From the NCBI RefSeq assembly GCF_017676385.1, contig NZ_JAFFZN010000002.1:186001-250000 (forward strand): 64,000 bases of DNA, in the 5' to 3' direction. The notes beneath the pieces are model-generated. The model had not been told where the DNA came from and did not search any database. It saw only the letters and a program-made list of their open reading frames with translations. Source of the DNA: Streptomyces spirodelae (lineage in GTDB: Bacteria; Actinomycetota; Actinomycetes; Streptomycetales; Streptomycetaceae). Below are positions 16,908 to 25,619 of the stretch, piece by piece (within the stretch, counting starts at the first letter, position 1; each line of letters opens with the position of its first letter). The position numbers and the translations under genes are program-made.

Positions 16908-18521
16908 ATGAGCACCCAGACCAGCACCGTCGCGCACGGCGCGCCGGATCCAGCAAGCCCCGAGGGTGGTGGCCACAAGACCCGCGGCGGGCTGCGCGGG
17001 CACCCCTGGCTGACCCTCGTCACCGTCGCCTTCGGCGTCGCGATGGTCGCCCTCGACGGGACGATCGTCGCCATCGCCAACCCCGCCATCCAGGACGACC
17101 TCGACGCCTCCCTCGCGGACGTCCAGTGGATCACCAACGGCTATCTGCTCGCGCTCGCGGTCTCGCTGATCACAGCGGGCAAGCTGGGCGACCGGTTCGG
17201 ACACCGCCAGACCTTCCTCGGCGGCGTCGTCGGCTTCGCGGCCGCGTCCGCCGCCATCGGACTGTCCGGCAGCGTCGCTCTCGTCATCACCTTCCGCGTG
17301 CTCCAGGGCATATGCGGGGCGCTGCTGATGCCTGCCGCGCTCGGCCTGCTGCGCGCTTCCTTCCCCGCCGAGCGGCTGAACGCGGCCATCGGCATCTGGG
17401 GCGCGGTCATCGGCGCCTCGACAGCGGCCGGGCCGATCGTCGGCGGCCTGCTGGTCGAGCACAAGGGCTGGGAGTCGGTCTTCTTCATCAACGTCCCCGT
17501 CGGGGCGCTGGCACTGGTGATGGGCCTCGTGCTGCTGCTGGACCGGCGTGCCAAGGACGCTCCCCGCTCCTTCGACCTGCTGGGCATCGTGCTGCTGTCC
17601 GGCGCGATGTTCTGCCTCGTCTGGGCGATCATCAAGGCGCCCGACTGGCACTGGGGGGACGCCAGGACGCTCGGCTTCCTGGCCGTCTCCGTGGCGGCCT
17701 TCGTGCTCTTCGGTTTCTGGGAGACCAAGGTCAAGGAGCCGCTGCTGCCGATGAGCATGTTCCGCTCCGTGCCGCTGACGGCCGGTACCGTCCTGATGGT
17801 GCTCATGGCCTTCGGCTTCATGGGCGGTCTGTTCTTCGTCACCTTCTACTTGCAGAACGTCAACGGGCTCTCACCGTTGGACAGCGGGCTGCGGCTGCTG
17901 CCGCTGACCGCGATGATGATCGTCGCCTCGCCGCTGGCCGGCACCATCATCACCAAGGTGGGCCCCCGTCTTCCGCTGGTCGGCGCCATGGTGCTGACCG
18001 CCGTCGCCATGTTCGGCCTCTCCACCCTGGAGGCGGACAGCGGCATGGCCATCACCTCGCTCTGGTTCGCGCTCCTGGGCCTCGGGCTCGCGCCGGTGAT
18101 GGTGGGCGCCACCGAAGTGATCGTCGGCAACGCCCCGTTGCAGCACGCGGGCGTTGCAGGCGGCCTCCAGCAGGCTGCCATGCAGGTGGGCGGCAGCCTC
18201 GGTACGGCCGTGCTCGGTGCCGTGATGGCCTCCCGGGTCGGCAGCGAACTGCCCCGCAAGTGGGCCGAGTCCAAGCTCCCGCCGCTCCCGGAGAAGAAGG
18301 AGGCGGCCCTCAAGGACGCCGCCGAGGTCGGCATCGCCCCCGTGCCCAAGGGCACGCCGGAGCAGATGGCTCAGACGATCAAGCACGTGGTGCACGACTC
18401 CTTCGTCTCCGGCATGGGACTGGCGTTCGTCTGCGCGGGCATCGTCGCTGCCCTGGCCGCCGGCGTCGCCGTCTTCACCAGCCGCGGCACGAACGACGCG
18501 GGGCCGTCGGTGCACGTCTGA
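16908..18521 (+). CDS. MFS transporter, DHA2 family (EmrB/QacA type, 14 helices)
   Basis: This 537-residue proton-coupled exporter has the DHA2 signature LDGTIVAIANPAIQDDL in helix 1, motif A GKLGDRFGHR after helix 2, and motif C-like GPIVGGLLVEHKGWESVFFINVPVG. About 14 hydrophobic helices are seen, then a hydrophilic insert (about residues 445-485, lysine/glutamate-rich) before the last helix. It probably exports a toxic or self-made small molecule in response to the divergent TetR. ATG 16908 starts MSTQTSTVAHG; no strong ribosome-binding site is seen upstream. Confidence 0.94.
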   Translation: MSTQTSTVAHGAPDPASPEGGGHKTRGGLRGHPWLTLVTVAFGVAMVALDGTIVAIANPAIQDDLDASLADVQWITNGYLLALAVSLITAGKLGDRFGHRQTFLGGVVGFAAASAAIGLSGSVALVITFRVLQGICGALLMPAALGLLRASFPAERLNAAIGIWGAVIGASTAAGPIVGGLLVEHKGWESVFFINVPVGALALVMGLVLLLDRRAKDAPRSFDLLGIVLLSGAMFCLVWAIIKAPDWHWGDARTLGFLAVSVAAFVLFGFWETKVKEPLLPMSMFRSVPLTAGTVLMVLMAFGFMGGLFFVTFYLQNVNGLSPLDSGLRLLPLTAMMIVASPLAGTIITKVGPRLPLVGAMVLTAVAMFGLSTLEADSGMAITSLWFALLGLGLAPVMVGATEVIVGNAPLQHAGVAGGLQQAAMQVGGSLGTAVLGAVMASRVGSELPRKWAESKLPPLPEKKEAALKDAAEVGIAPVPKGTPEQMAQTIKHVVHDSFVSGMGLAFVCAGIVAALAAGVAVFTSRGTNDAGPSVHV

Positions 18522-18843
18522 CGGACATCCCCGGGTGACGGAGCGTCCTTGGGTGGCCGGGAGGCGGAGCGGCCCTGGGCGGCCGGGTGGCGGGCGGGCC
18601 TGGCCGGGGGGCCGTCTGGTCGAGAGGCCGTACGCAGGGGGCTGCCGGACGAACCGGACGTATCACGGCAATTCTCCGGCCCGGTGGCGCCGGGACGGTG
18701 GATAACTCGCGAGTTGTGGACAACTCCGCCACCTGTCCCGGTGAACCGGGCCGTTTGCTCTTGGCGGCCCGTCGGCGGCGCCGACATGCTGATCACACGC
18801 CGGGCGAGAACGTGCCCGGCCTTCGGCGGGGGAGTGATCAGCC
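18522..18843. other. 322-bp intergenic gap with DnaA-box-like pair
   Basis: The left part (18540-18620) is GC-rich low-complexity sequence. At 18698-18705 the minus strand reads TTATCCAC; at 18715-18723 it reads TTGTCCACA, identical to the Streptomyces DnaA-box consensus. Between them lies the 12-bp palindrome AACTCGCGAGTT (18704-18715). The rest is presumably the promoter of the I36-like gene; no open frame is supported. Confidence 0.5.
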
Positions 18844-19281
18844 ATGAAAGGCATGTTCGGACGAGGTCCGAGGACGGCGGCCGTGATGCTGGCCGTGACG
18901 GCGCTCGCTGCGGTGCTGACGGGCGCAGCGCAGCCGGTAGGGGCGCAGACCAGGGACGGGACCCAGCATGGTTCCCGGCATGAACACCGGAGTGGTCCCA
19001 GGCTCGGGACGTGCGGTCCCGGAGAGCTGTGTCTGTGGGAGAGCGCGCGGTTCAAGGGGAAGCGGCGCGTCCACGAGCTGAGCGGCATCGACATCGAGAG
19101 CTGTACGGCGCTGCCGGGCGGGGCCTCGACCCTCTCGGCGGCAAACCGCACAGGTCGGCCCGTCACGCTCTACCAGAGTGCGGTCTGCGCGGAGACGGCG
19201 GAATTCAACACCCATCCCTCCGGCTCCTGGACCCCCGAGCTGCCCTACCGGGCACGCGCCTTCAAGGTCTGGGAGCACTGA
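18844..19281 (+). CDS. Secreted peptidase inhibitor family I36-like protein
   Basis: This 145-residue protein has a cleavable signal peptide (MKGMFGRGPRTAAVMLAVTA and onward to about AQPVGAQ at 35). The mature part has the single-domain beta/gamma-crystallin-like pattern of SMPI-type I36 inhibitors: CGPGELCLWESARFKGKRR near the start, a mid CTALPGGASTLSAANRTGRPVTLYQ segment and a final FKVWEH. Four cysteines in the mature part fit two disulfides. Streptomyces secrete many such proteins, some inhibiting metalloproteases; the target here is unknown. It is convergent with aceE, and two strong hairpins lie between them. Confidence 0.82.
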   Translation: MKGMFGRGPRTAAVMLAVTALAAVLTGAAQPVGAQTRDGTQHGSRHEHRSGPRLGTCGPGELCLWESARFKGKRRVHELSGIDIESCTALPGGASTLSAANRTGRPVTLYQSAVCAETAEFNTHPSGSWTPELPYRARAFKVWEH

Positions 19282-19325
19282 GATGCCCGCCGCACACGCG
19301 GGGCGCGGTGACGGGCCCCGCACGC

Positions 19326-19369
19326 CTGCGGCCGGGTGCCGCCCCGGCAGGGACAGCACCCGGCCGCAG
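19326..19369. terminator. Terminator hairpin 1 between I36-like gene and aceE
   Basis: The arms TGCGGCCGGGTGC (19327-19339) and GCACCCGGCCGCA (19356-19368) are perfectly complementary, extended by one C-G pair, with a 16-nt loop. The hairpin lies 45 bp after the I36 stop; there is no U tract, as is common in Streptomyces. Confidence 0.82.
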
Positions 19370-19387
19370 GGCCGGGGCCGGGAGCCT

Positions 19388-19411
19388 GCCGGCTCCCCGC
19401 GGGGAGCCGGC
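19388..19411. terminator. Terminator hairpin 2 (perfect palindrome) after aceE
   Basis: This is a perfect 24-bp palindrome with half-site GCCGGCTCCCCG, 25 bp past the aceE stop. It could form a hairpin or cruciform and probably ends aceE transcription, backing up hairpin 1 from the other side. Confidence 0.8.
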
Positions 19412-19435
19412 TCGCGCGTCGGCTCGGGCGCCGGT

Positions 19436-22183
19436 TCAGGCGTCGCCGCCTGCGGTGCCCGGGTCGGCCGCCGCCACCTCCAGAAGCTGGTAGCGGTCGA
19501 TGGCCTGCTTCAGCGCGGAGCGATCCACCTTCCCCTCCTTCGCCAGCTCGGTCAGCACACCGAGCACGATCGACTGCGCGTCGATGTGGAAGTAGCGGCG
19601 CGCTGCGCCCCTGGTGTCGGCGAAGCCGAACCCGTCGGCACCCAGCGACTGGTAGGTGCCCGGCACCCAACGCGAGATCTGGTCGGGCACGGCCCGCATC
19701 CAGTCCGAGACGGCGACCTTGGGGCCCTCGGCGCCGTGCAGCTTGCGGGTGACGTAGGGGACCCGCTGCTCCTCCTCGGGGTGCAGCAGGTTGTGCTCCT
19801 CCACCGCCACGGCCTCGCGCCGCAGCTCGTTCCAGGAGGTCGCCGACCACACGTCGGCCCTCACATCCCACTCCTCGGCGAGGATGCGCTGGGCCTCCAG
19901 CGCCCACGGCACGGCGACCCCGGAGGCCAGGATCTGCGCCGCATGGGTGCCCCGCTCGCCCGCCTGGTAGCGGTAGAGCCCTTGGAGGATGCCCTCCACG
20001 TCCACGTTCTCCGGCTCGGCCGGCTGCTGGATGGGCTCGTTGTAGACGGTCAGGTAGTAGAAGATGTCCTCGCCCTGCGGGTGCTCGTCGCTGGAGCCGT
20101 ACATCCTGCGGAGCCCGTCGCGGACGATATGGGCGATCTCGAAGCCGAAGGCCGGGTCGTAGGAGACCACCGCCGGATTGGTGGAGGCCAGCAGCTGCGA
20201 GTGGCCGTCGGCGTGCTGCAGGCCCTCACCGGTGAGCGTGGTGCGCCCGGCGGTGGCGCCCAGGACGAAGCCGCGCGCGAGCTGGTCGGACATCTGCCAG
20301 AACTGGTCGCCGGTCCGCTGGAAGCCGAACATCGAGTAGAAGACGTAGATCGGGATCAGCGGCTCGCCGTGGGTGGCGTAGGCGGAGCCGGCGGCGATCG
20401 CGGCGGCGGTACAGCCCGCCTCGGAGATGCCGTCGTGCAGCATCTGCCCGGCCGGCGACTCCTTGTAGGCGAGCAGCAGTTCGCGGTCGACGGACTCGTA
20501 CAGCTGCCCCAGCGGGTTGTAGATCTTGGCAGAGGGGAAGAAGGAGTCCATCCCGAAGGTGCGGTACTCGTCGGGGGCGATCGGCACGAAGCGCTTGCCG
20601 ATCTCCTTGTCCCGCATCAGGTCTTTCAGCAGCCGCACGAACGCCATCGTGGTGGCGATCTGCTGCTGCCCCGAGCCCTTCTTCAGAGTGGCGTACGCCT
20701 TCTCGTCCGGCAGCCGCAGCGGCTTGGCCCGGTTGACCCGCGTCGGCACGTAGCCGCCGCACTCCTGGCGGCGGTCGTGCATGTACTGGATCTCCTCCGA
20801 GTCGCGGCCCGGGTGGTAGTAGGGCGGCAGGCCCGACTCCAGTTCGCTGTCGGGGATCGGCAGGTGCAGCCGGTCGCGGAAGCCCTTGAGGTCGTCGACC
20901 GTCAGCTTCTTCATCTGGTGGGTGGCGTTGCGGCCCTCGAAGTTGGGGCCCAGCGTCCAGCCCTTGATCGTCTGCGCCAGGATGACGGTCGGCTGCCCCT
21001 TGTGCTCGGCTGCCGCCTTGTAGGCCGCGTAGACCTTGCGGTGGTCGTGGCCGCCGCGGCCCAGGTGGAGGAGCTGGTCGTCGGTCATGCCCTCGACCAT
21101 CTTGCGGAGCCGCTGGTCGCCGCCGAAGAAGTGCTCGCGGATATAGGCGCCGCTCTCGGTCGCGTAGGTCTGGAACTGCCCGTCGGGCGTCGTGTTCAGC
21201 TTGTTGACCAGTACGCCGTCCCGGTCCTGCGCCAGCAGCGGGTCCCAGGAGCGGTCCCACACCAACTTGATCACATTCCAGCCGGCGCCCCGGAAGTAGG
21301 ACTCCAGCTCCTGAATGATCTTGCCGTTGCCCCGGACCGGGCCGTCCAGCCGCTGAAGGTTGCAGTTGACCACGAAGGTGAGGTTGTCCAGCCCCTCACG
21401 GGCGGCCAGGGAGAGCTGGCCGAGGGACTCGGGCTCGTCCATCTCGCCGTCGCCGAGGAAGGCCCACACCCGCGACCTGGAGGTGTCGGCGATACCGCGG
21501 GCCTCCATGTAGCGGTTCATCCGCGCCTGGTGGATGGCGCCGATCGGGCCCAGTCCCATGGAGACGGTGGGGAACTCCCAGAAGTCCGGCATCAGCCGCG
21601 GGTGCGGATAGCTGGAGAGCCCGTGCGGCGCCTTGCTCTTCTCCTGCCGGAAGCCGTCGAGCTGGGCCTCGCTGAGCCGGTCGAGCAGGTAGGCGCGGGC
21701 GTAGATGCCGGGGGAGGCGTGTCCCTGGAAGAAGACCTGGTCCCCGCCGTCGCCCTCGTCCTTGCCGCGGAAGAAGTGGTTGAAGCCCACGTCGTAGAGC
21801 GAGGCGGAGGAGGCGAAGGTGGCGATATGGCCGCCCACACCGATCCCCGGGCGCTGGGCGCGCGAGACCATGACGGCCGCGTTCCACCGGGTCGCGTTCA
21901 GGACCTTGCGCTCGATCTCCTCGTTGCCGGGGAAGAACGGCTCGTCCTTGGTCGCGATGGTGTTGACGTAGTCCGTGCTGCGCATCTCCGGGACGGCGAC
22001 GCGCTTCTCGCGGGCGCGTTCGATCAGCCGGAGCATGAGGTAGCGGGCGCGTTCCCGTCCGCGCTCGTCGACGGCGGCGTCGAGCGAGTCGAGCCATTCC
22101 TGGGTCTCTTCGGGATCGAAATCCGGGACCTGGCTGGGAAGGCCGCCAATGATGATCGGGTTGCGATCGGATCCGGAAGCCAC
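19436..22183 (-). CDS. aceE: Pyruvate dehydrogenase E1 component, homodimeric type
   Basis: This 915-residue thiamine-diphosphate enzyme decarboxylates pyruvate and passes the acetyl group to E2 lipoyl domains. The N-terminal E1 domain contains the ThDP/Mg motif [16 protein letters not shown] ending in [16 protein letters not shown]. The active-site-loop histidine region and the transketolase-like central and C-terminal domains are complete (for example [20 protein letters not shown]). The length is typical for actinobacterial AceE. GTG 22183 with GAAGGAAC upstream gives the family start [20 protein letters not shown]. It stands alone: E2 and E3 are not in the window, which is usual in Streptomyces. 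It is followed by two strong terminator hairpins. Confidence 0.97.
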   Translation of the reverse strand: MASGSDRNPIIIGGLPSQVPDFDPEETQEWLDSLDAAVDERGRERARYLMLRLIERAREKRVAVPEMRSTDYVNTIATKDEPFFPGNEEIERKVLNATRWNAAVMVSRAQRPGIGVGGHIATFASSASLYDVGFNHFFRGKDEGDGGDQVFFQGHASPGIYARAYLLDRLSEAQLDGFRQEKSKAPHGLSSYPHPRLMPDFWEFPTVSMGLGPIGAIHQARMNRYMEARGIADTSRSRVWAFLGDGEMDEPESLGQLSLAAREGLDNLTFVVNCNLQRLDGPVRGNGKIIQELESYFRGAGWNVIKLVWDRSWDPLLAQDRDGVLVNKLNTTPDGQFQTYATESGAYIREHFFGGDQRLRKMVEGMTDDQLLHLGRGGHDHRKVYAAYKAAAEHKGQPTVILAQTIKGWTLGPNFEGRNATHQMKKLTVDDLKGFRDRLHLPIPDSELESGLPPYYHPGRDSEEIQYMHDRRQECGGYVPTRVNRAKPLRLPDEKAYATLKKGSGQQQIATTMAFVRLLKDLMRDKEIGKRFVPIAPDEYRTFGMDSFFPSAKIYNPLGQLYESVDRELLLAYKESPAGQMLHDGISEAGCTAAAIAAGSAYATHGEPLIPIYVFYSMFGFQRTGDQFWQMSDQLARGFVLGATAGRTTLTGEGLQHADGHSQLLASTNPAVVSYDPAFGFEIAHIVRDGLRRMYGSSDEHPQGEDIFYYLTVYNEPIQQPAEPENVDVEGILQGLYRYQAGERGTHAAQILASGVAVPWALEAQRILAEEWDVRADVWSATSWNELRREAVAVEEHNLLHPEEEQRVPYVTRKLHGAEGPKVAVSDWMRAVPDQISRWVPGTYQSLGADGFGFADTRGAARRYFHIDAQSIVLGVLTELAKEGKVDRSALKQAIDRYQLLEVAAADPGTAGGDA

Positions 22184-22701
22184 GCTGTTCCTTCGCTGTG
22201 TCGGTCGGGTGGTGCTCGGGGGCCGGGCGACGGCGGACGCCGGGATTTGTGCTCAAGGGGTGGCGCGCCGCCTCCATCGTGTACCGCCGCCGCTGTGGCG
22301 TCATCTCTACCGATAAGTAACCCGGCGCCTCTCGAGGTGGGCCGGAGGAGCGGTGTACGCAGGTGCTCGTTGGGCACAGCGGCGTGGTGGAACCGCAACC
22401 CTACGCCCGTTGAGGGTCGTACCCGGCCTTCCGCCCCGACCACCCCAAACATCCGTTCGGTACGCAGGGGTATTCCTGCGGCTCCCCCCGGCTCACCCGG
22501 GGCAAACCTGGCAGATCCCAGCGCCCGCAATGTGGCCTGAATCACTCTCGATCAGGCATTGTGGGATGAGACGTCAACGTTTGGGCGGGATGGAACGCCG
22601 GGTACTTGCGTGATCCGGCCCGCCCGTGTGGACTACGGCCCATGCCTCGCGTGTGCGCGGGGTGCAACCCCATATTCGAAAGACATGACTGGAGGCAATC
22701 C
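22184..22701. other. 518-bp divergent intergenic region, aceE / DUF3052
   Basis: No coding frame here has convincing codon bias. The region must contain the aceE promoter (minus) and the DUF3052 promoter (plus). An A/T-richer patch at 22300-22325 (CTCTACCGATAAGTAA on plus) is the most likely aceE promoter area, and the stretch at about 22540-22585 is a candidate for the other. No riboswitch, repeat or tRNA was recognised. Confidence 0.5.
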
Positions 22702-23139
22702 GTGAGCGCGACCGCGGACCACGCGGAGGAGCGGACCAACCCCGCCGCAAGGCTGGGTTTCCAGCCCGGACAGGTGGTCCAGGAGATCGGCTACGACGAC
22801 GACGTCGACCAGGAGCTCCGCGAGTCCATTGAGGAGATCACCGGCACGGAGCTGGTCGACGAGGATTACGGCGATGTGGCCGACGCCGTGGTGCTGTGGT
22901 TCCGCGACGAGGACGGAGATCTGACGGACGCGCTGGTGGACGCGACCACGATGATCGACGAGGGTGCCCCCGTCTGGCTGCTGACCCCCAAGACCGGTCG
23001 CGAGGGCTATGTGGAGCCCAGCGACATCGGAGAGGCGTCCCAGACCGCTGGGCTCTCCCAGACCAAGAGCTTCAACGCGGCCAAGGACTGGACGGGCAGC
23101 CGGCTGGTCACCCCCAAGGGCGCCCCGAACAAGCGCTGA
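22702..23139 (+). CDS. DUF3052 domain protein
   Basis: This 145-residue acidic soluble protein closely resembles the conserved actinobacterial DUF3052 family, whose gene typically lies next to aceE in Streptomyces. Recognisable segments are NPAARLGFQPGQVVQEIGYD, ELVDEDYGDVADAVVLWFRD, PVWLLTPKTGREGYVEPSDI and a basic end after KDWTGSRL. GTG 22702 is chosen because GGAGGC precedes it and the family start is SATADHAEERTN; the upstream in-frame ATG at 22606 would add a cysteine-bearing stretch without family support. The molecular function is unknown. Confidence 0.92.
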   Translation: MSATADHAEERTNPAARLGFQPGQVVQEIGYDDDVDQELRESIEEITGTELVDEDYGDVADAVVLWFRDEDGDLTDALVDATTMIDEGAPVWLLTPKTGREGYVEPSDIGEASQTAGLSQTKSFNAAKDWTGSRLVTPKGAPNKR

Positions 23140-23524
23140 GCGGCGCGGGCACGCCACGCGCCGACGGCCGGCCGCCGGTGCCAGGCCGCGTGAGCGGCGC
23201 GGACGAGGGCACGCAGCGGCGCGGACGAGCCGCGCAGCGGCGCCGAGAGGTGCCCGGCCGCCGTTTCCGGCACTGTGCCCGATTCCGGCCCCCGGGTCCC
23301 CGGTCGTTCCGAACGGGACCGCTCCCTTTCCGCCCGGAGTGGAATTCCGCCCGGAGTAGAAGGGGTCCCGTCCTGGGCGCCCGGTGCCGTGTTCCGGATT
23401 GCTTCCGGTGTGTGCCCGACACGTTCCAACGTGTATGCACCGAGCCCCTGACCGGCCCATGTCCGGCAGGGGCTCGGTGCATAGGGTGGGGACGTCTTTG
23501 TCCGTCCACCGAAGGGAACCCGTC
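23140..23524. other. 385-bp gap upstream of peroxiredoxin
   Basis: The first 290 bp are GC-rich with no supported gene; two near-repeats of GGAATTCCGCCCGGAGT-like sequence lie around 23337-23357. The last 90 bp hold a very strong hairpin (listed separately) and the ribosome-binding site GAAGGGAACC. Confidence 0.55.
23434..23483. terminator. Long perfect hairpin before the peroxiredoxin gene
   Basis: The arms TATGCACCGAGCCCCTG (23434-23450) and CAGGGGCTCGGTGCATA (23467-23483) pair over 17 bp with no mismatch. The loop itself contains a nested CCGG/CCGG pair. The hairpin ends 41 bp before the peroxiredoxin ATG. It is either the terminator of the DUF3052 transcript or, if transcribed with the peroxiredoxin, a 5' structural element. 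Confidence 0.75.
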
Positions 23525-23983
23525 ATGGCCATCGAGGCCGGCTCCCAGGCACCCGACATCGAGCTCAAGGACCAGCACGGCCAGACCGTGCGGCTCTCGG
23601 ACTACCAGGGCCGGAAGAACGTCGTCCTGCTCTTCTACCCCTTCGCCTTCACCGGCGTGTGCACCGGTGAGCTGTGCGCCCTGCGTGACGAGCTGCCCCG
23701 GTTCGTCAACGACGATGTGCAGCTGCTGGCGGTCTCCAACGACTCGCCGTTCGCGCTGCGCGTCTTCGCCGAACAGGAGGGTCTGGAGTACCCGCTGCTG
23801 TCGGACTTCTGGCCGCACGGCGAGGCATCCCGCGCCTACGGGGTCTTCGACGAGGAGAAGGGCTGCGCGGTGCGCGGGACCTTCATCATCGACAAGGAAG
23901 GCACCGTGCGCTGGACCGTCGTCAACGGACTGCCCGACGCGCGGGACCTCAAGGACTACGTGAAGGTTCTCGAGAAGCTCTGA
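23525..23983 (+). CDS. Peroxiredoxin, AhpE/Bcp-like
   Basis: This 152-residue thiol peroxidase reduces peroxides with a peroxidatic cysteine. The motif PFAFTGVCTGELCALRDE shows peroxidatic Cys46 and, five residues on, Cys51, a spacing used by atypical 2-Cys Bcp-type enzymes. The thioredoxin fold continues with LLAVSNDSPFALRVFAEQEG and GTFIIDKEGTVRW. There is no signal peptide, so it acts in the cytosol. ATG 23525 has a GAAGGGAACC ribosome-binding site. It directly precedes the Ter stress genes, consistent with an oxidative-stress neighbourhood. Confidence 0.93.
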   Translation: MAIEAGSQAPDIELKDQHGQTVRLSDYQGRKNVVLLFYPFAFTGVCTGELCALRDELPRFVNDDVQLLAVSNDSPFALRVFAEQEGLEYPLLSDFWPHGEASRAYGVFDEEKGCAVRGTFIIDKEGTVRWTVVNGLPDARDLKDYVKVLEKL

Positions 23984-24178
23984 CCCCGAGGACCGCCAGG
24001 CCCGCCGCGCCGGGGGCGCCGCCGCGTGCTCCCGCGACGCTGGGAACAACCCCGATTCCGCTCCGTAAGAGGGCTGTGTGCCGGGGAACCGCTCACTAGG
24101 ATCGAATCGTTGATCCGACGGCATCCACAAACGGGGGCACGCGGTGCTCCTCGACGAAACAACTGACCAGGAGGACTC

Positions 24179-24754
24179 GTGGGAGTCAGCCTCAGCAAGG
24201 GCGGCAACGTCTCGCTGACCAAAGAAGCGCCCAACCTGACCGCGGTCATCGTCGGTCTGGGCTGGGACGCGCGTACGACAACCGGCAGCGACTTCGACCT
24301 CGATGCGAGTGCCCTGCTGACGAACGCGGAGGGCAAGGTCGCCAACGACCAGAACTTCGTGTTCTTCAACAACCTCAAGAGCCCCGACGGCTCCGTGGAG
24401 CACACCGGTGACAACCTCACCGGTGAGGGCGAAGGCGATGACGAGGTCATCAAGGTGAACCTCGCCGGGGTGCCCGCCGATGTCGAGAAGATCGTCTTCC
24501 CCGTCTCGATCTACGAGGCGGAGAGCCGCCAGCAGAGCTTCGGCCAGGTGCGGAACGCCTACATCCGCGTCGTCAACCAGGCCGACAACGTCGAGCTGGC
24601 GCGTTACGACCTCAGCGAGGACGCGTCGACCGAGACGGCGATGGTCTTCGGTGAGCTGTACCGGCACGGCGCGGAGTGGAAGTTCCGCGCCATCGGCCAG
24701 GGATACGCCTCCGGTCTGCGCGGTATCGCGCAGGACTTCGGCGTGAACGTCTGA
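24179..24754 (+). CDS. terD: TerD family calcium-binding stress protein, copy 1
   Basis: This 191-residue protein of the TerD family, linked to tellurite and general stress resistance, is complete: [19 protein letters not shown], the calcium-binding [13 protein letters not shown] loop, [18 protein letters not shown], and the [19 protein letters not shown] end. GTG 24179 follows AGGAGG directly at normal spacing. It is about 60% identical by eye to the next gene, from which it is separated by two hairpins, so the pair is a tandem duplication with separate transcription units possible. The family role is Ca2+-dependent membrane-associated stress signalling; the exact action is not established. 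Confidence 0.95.
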   Translation: MGVSLSKGGNVSLTKEAPNLTAVIVGLGWDARTTTGSDFDLDASALLTNAEGKVANDQNFVFFNNLKSPDGSVEHTGDNLTGEGEGDDEVIKVNLAGVPADVEKIVFPVSIYEAESRQQSFGQVRNAYIRVVNQADNVELARYDLSEDASTETAMVFGELYRHGAEWKFRAIGQGYASGLRGIAQDFGVNV

Positions 24755-24773
24755 GGACCTTGACGGGCAGCGC

Positions 24774-24867
24774 CACCGGCCCGCGAGTGGGCCGGTGAGC
24801 GCACCTGCCGGGGCCCGGCAGCCACGGGCGCCGCAGACTTCCGTGACCCGGAGGTGTGCGGCGCCCG
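24774..24867. terminator. Two hairpins between the terD copies
   Basis: Hairpin A pairs CACCGGCCC (24774-24782) with GGGCCGGTG (24789-24797) over a 6-nt loop. Hairpin B pairs CGGGCGCCGCA (24825-24835) with TGCGGCGCCCG (24857-24867) over a 21-nt loop. Hairpin A, 19 bp past the terD stop, is a likely terminator; B may be a second one or part of the leader of copy 2. Confidence 0.72.
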
Positions 24868-24942
24868 GTGGTACGGAGAGACTGGATACACCGCGACGCG
24901 GGCCGCACGGCCGTGCCGCAAGCCGGGGAGAGGACCAGAAAC

Positions 24943-25521
24943 ATGAGCGTGACGCTCGCCAAGGGGGGAAACGTCTCCCTTTCGAAGGCCGCACCGAACC
25001 TGACCAAGGTGCAGGTCGGTCTGGGCTGGAAGGCCCGTTCCACCACAGGCGCCGACTTCGACCTCGACGCGAGCGCGCTGCTGTGCTCCGGCGGCCGGGT
25101 CCTGGGCGACGAGTACTTCATCTTCTACAACAACCTCAAGAGCCCCGAGGGCTCGGTCGAGCACACCGGTGACGAACTGGTGGGCGGCACCGGCAGCGAC
25201 GACGACGAGACGGTGCTGGTGGACCTCACCCTGGTCCCCGCGCAGGTGGACAAGATCGTCTTCCCGGTCTCGATCTACGACGCAGAGAGCCGGCACCAGA
25301 CCTTCGGCCAGGTCGGCGAGGCGTACATCCGCGTGCTCAACCAGGAGGACGGGGTCGAGCTGGCGCGCTACGACCTCACCGAGGACGCCTCCTCGGAGAC
25401 GGCAATGATCTTCGGTGAGCTGTACCGCTACAGCGGGGAATGGAAGTTCCGTGCGGTTGGTCAGGGGTACGCGTCGGGTCTGAGGGGCATCGCTCTAGAC
25501 TTCGGCGTCAATGTCGCCTAG
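24943..25521 (+). CDS. terD: TerD family calcium-binding stress protein, copy 2
   Basis: This 192-residue TerD protein starts SVTLAKGGNVSLSKAAPNL, with the Ca2+ loop [32 protein letters not shown] and the GELYRYSGEWKFRAVGQGY end. ATG 24943 is preceded by GGGGAGAGGAC. It differs from copy 1 mainly in the acidic stretch after the EHTGD motif (GGTGSDDDETV against GEGEGDDEV). It lies 98 bp upstream of the DUF475 membrane gene on the same strand and is probably cotranscribed with it. Confidence 0.95.
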   Translation: MSVTLAKGGNVSLSKAAPNLTKVQVGLGWKARSTTGADFDLDASALLCSGGRVLGDEYFIFYNNLKSPEGSVEHTGDELVGGTGSDDDETVLVDLTLVPAQVDKIVFPVSIYDAESRHQTFGQVGEAYIRVLNQEDGVELARYDLTEDASSETAMIFGELYRYSGEWKFRAVGQGYASGLRGIALDFGVNVA

Positions 25522-25619
25522 TCGCTCCGCAACCACCTGGACGGCTCCGAGGGTGCAGTCGTTCCGGGACTCTCGCCTCTTGTGAATCCATGTAGACCGG
25601 ATACCGGATTGGGAAGCCA

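Noticed and set aside
19178..22540. A 1120-codon plus-strand frame opposite aceE
   Set aside because: It is the antisense shadow of a fully conserved aceE gene and has no plausible domains.
23434..23483. A tRNA or small structured RNA gene
   Set aside because: A single hairpin without cloverleaf or known RNA motifs; terminator or leader is the simpler reading.
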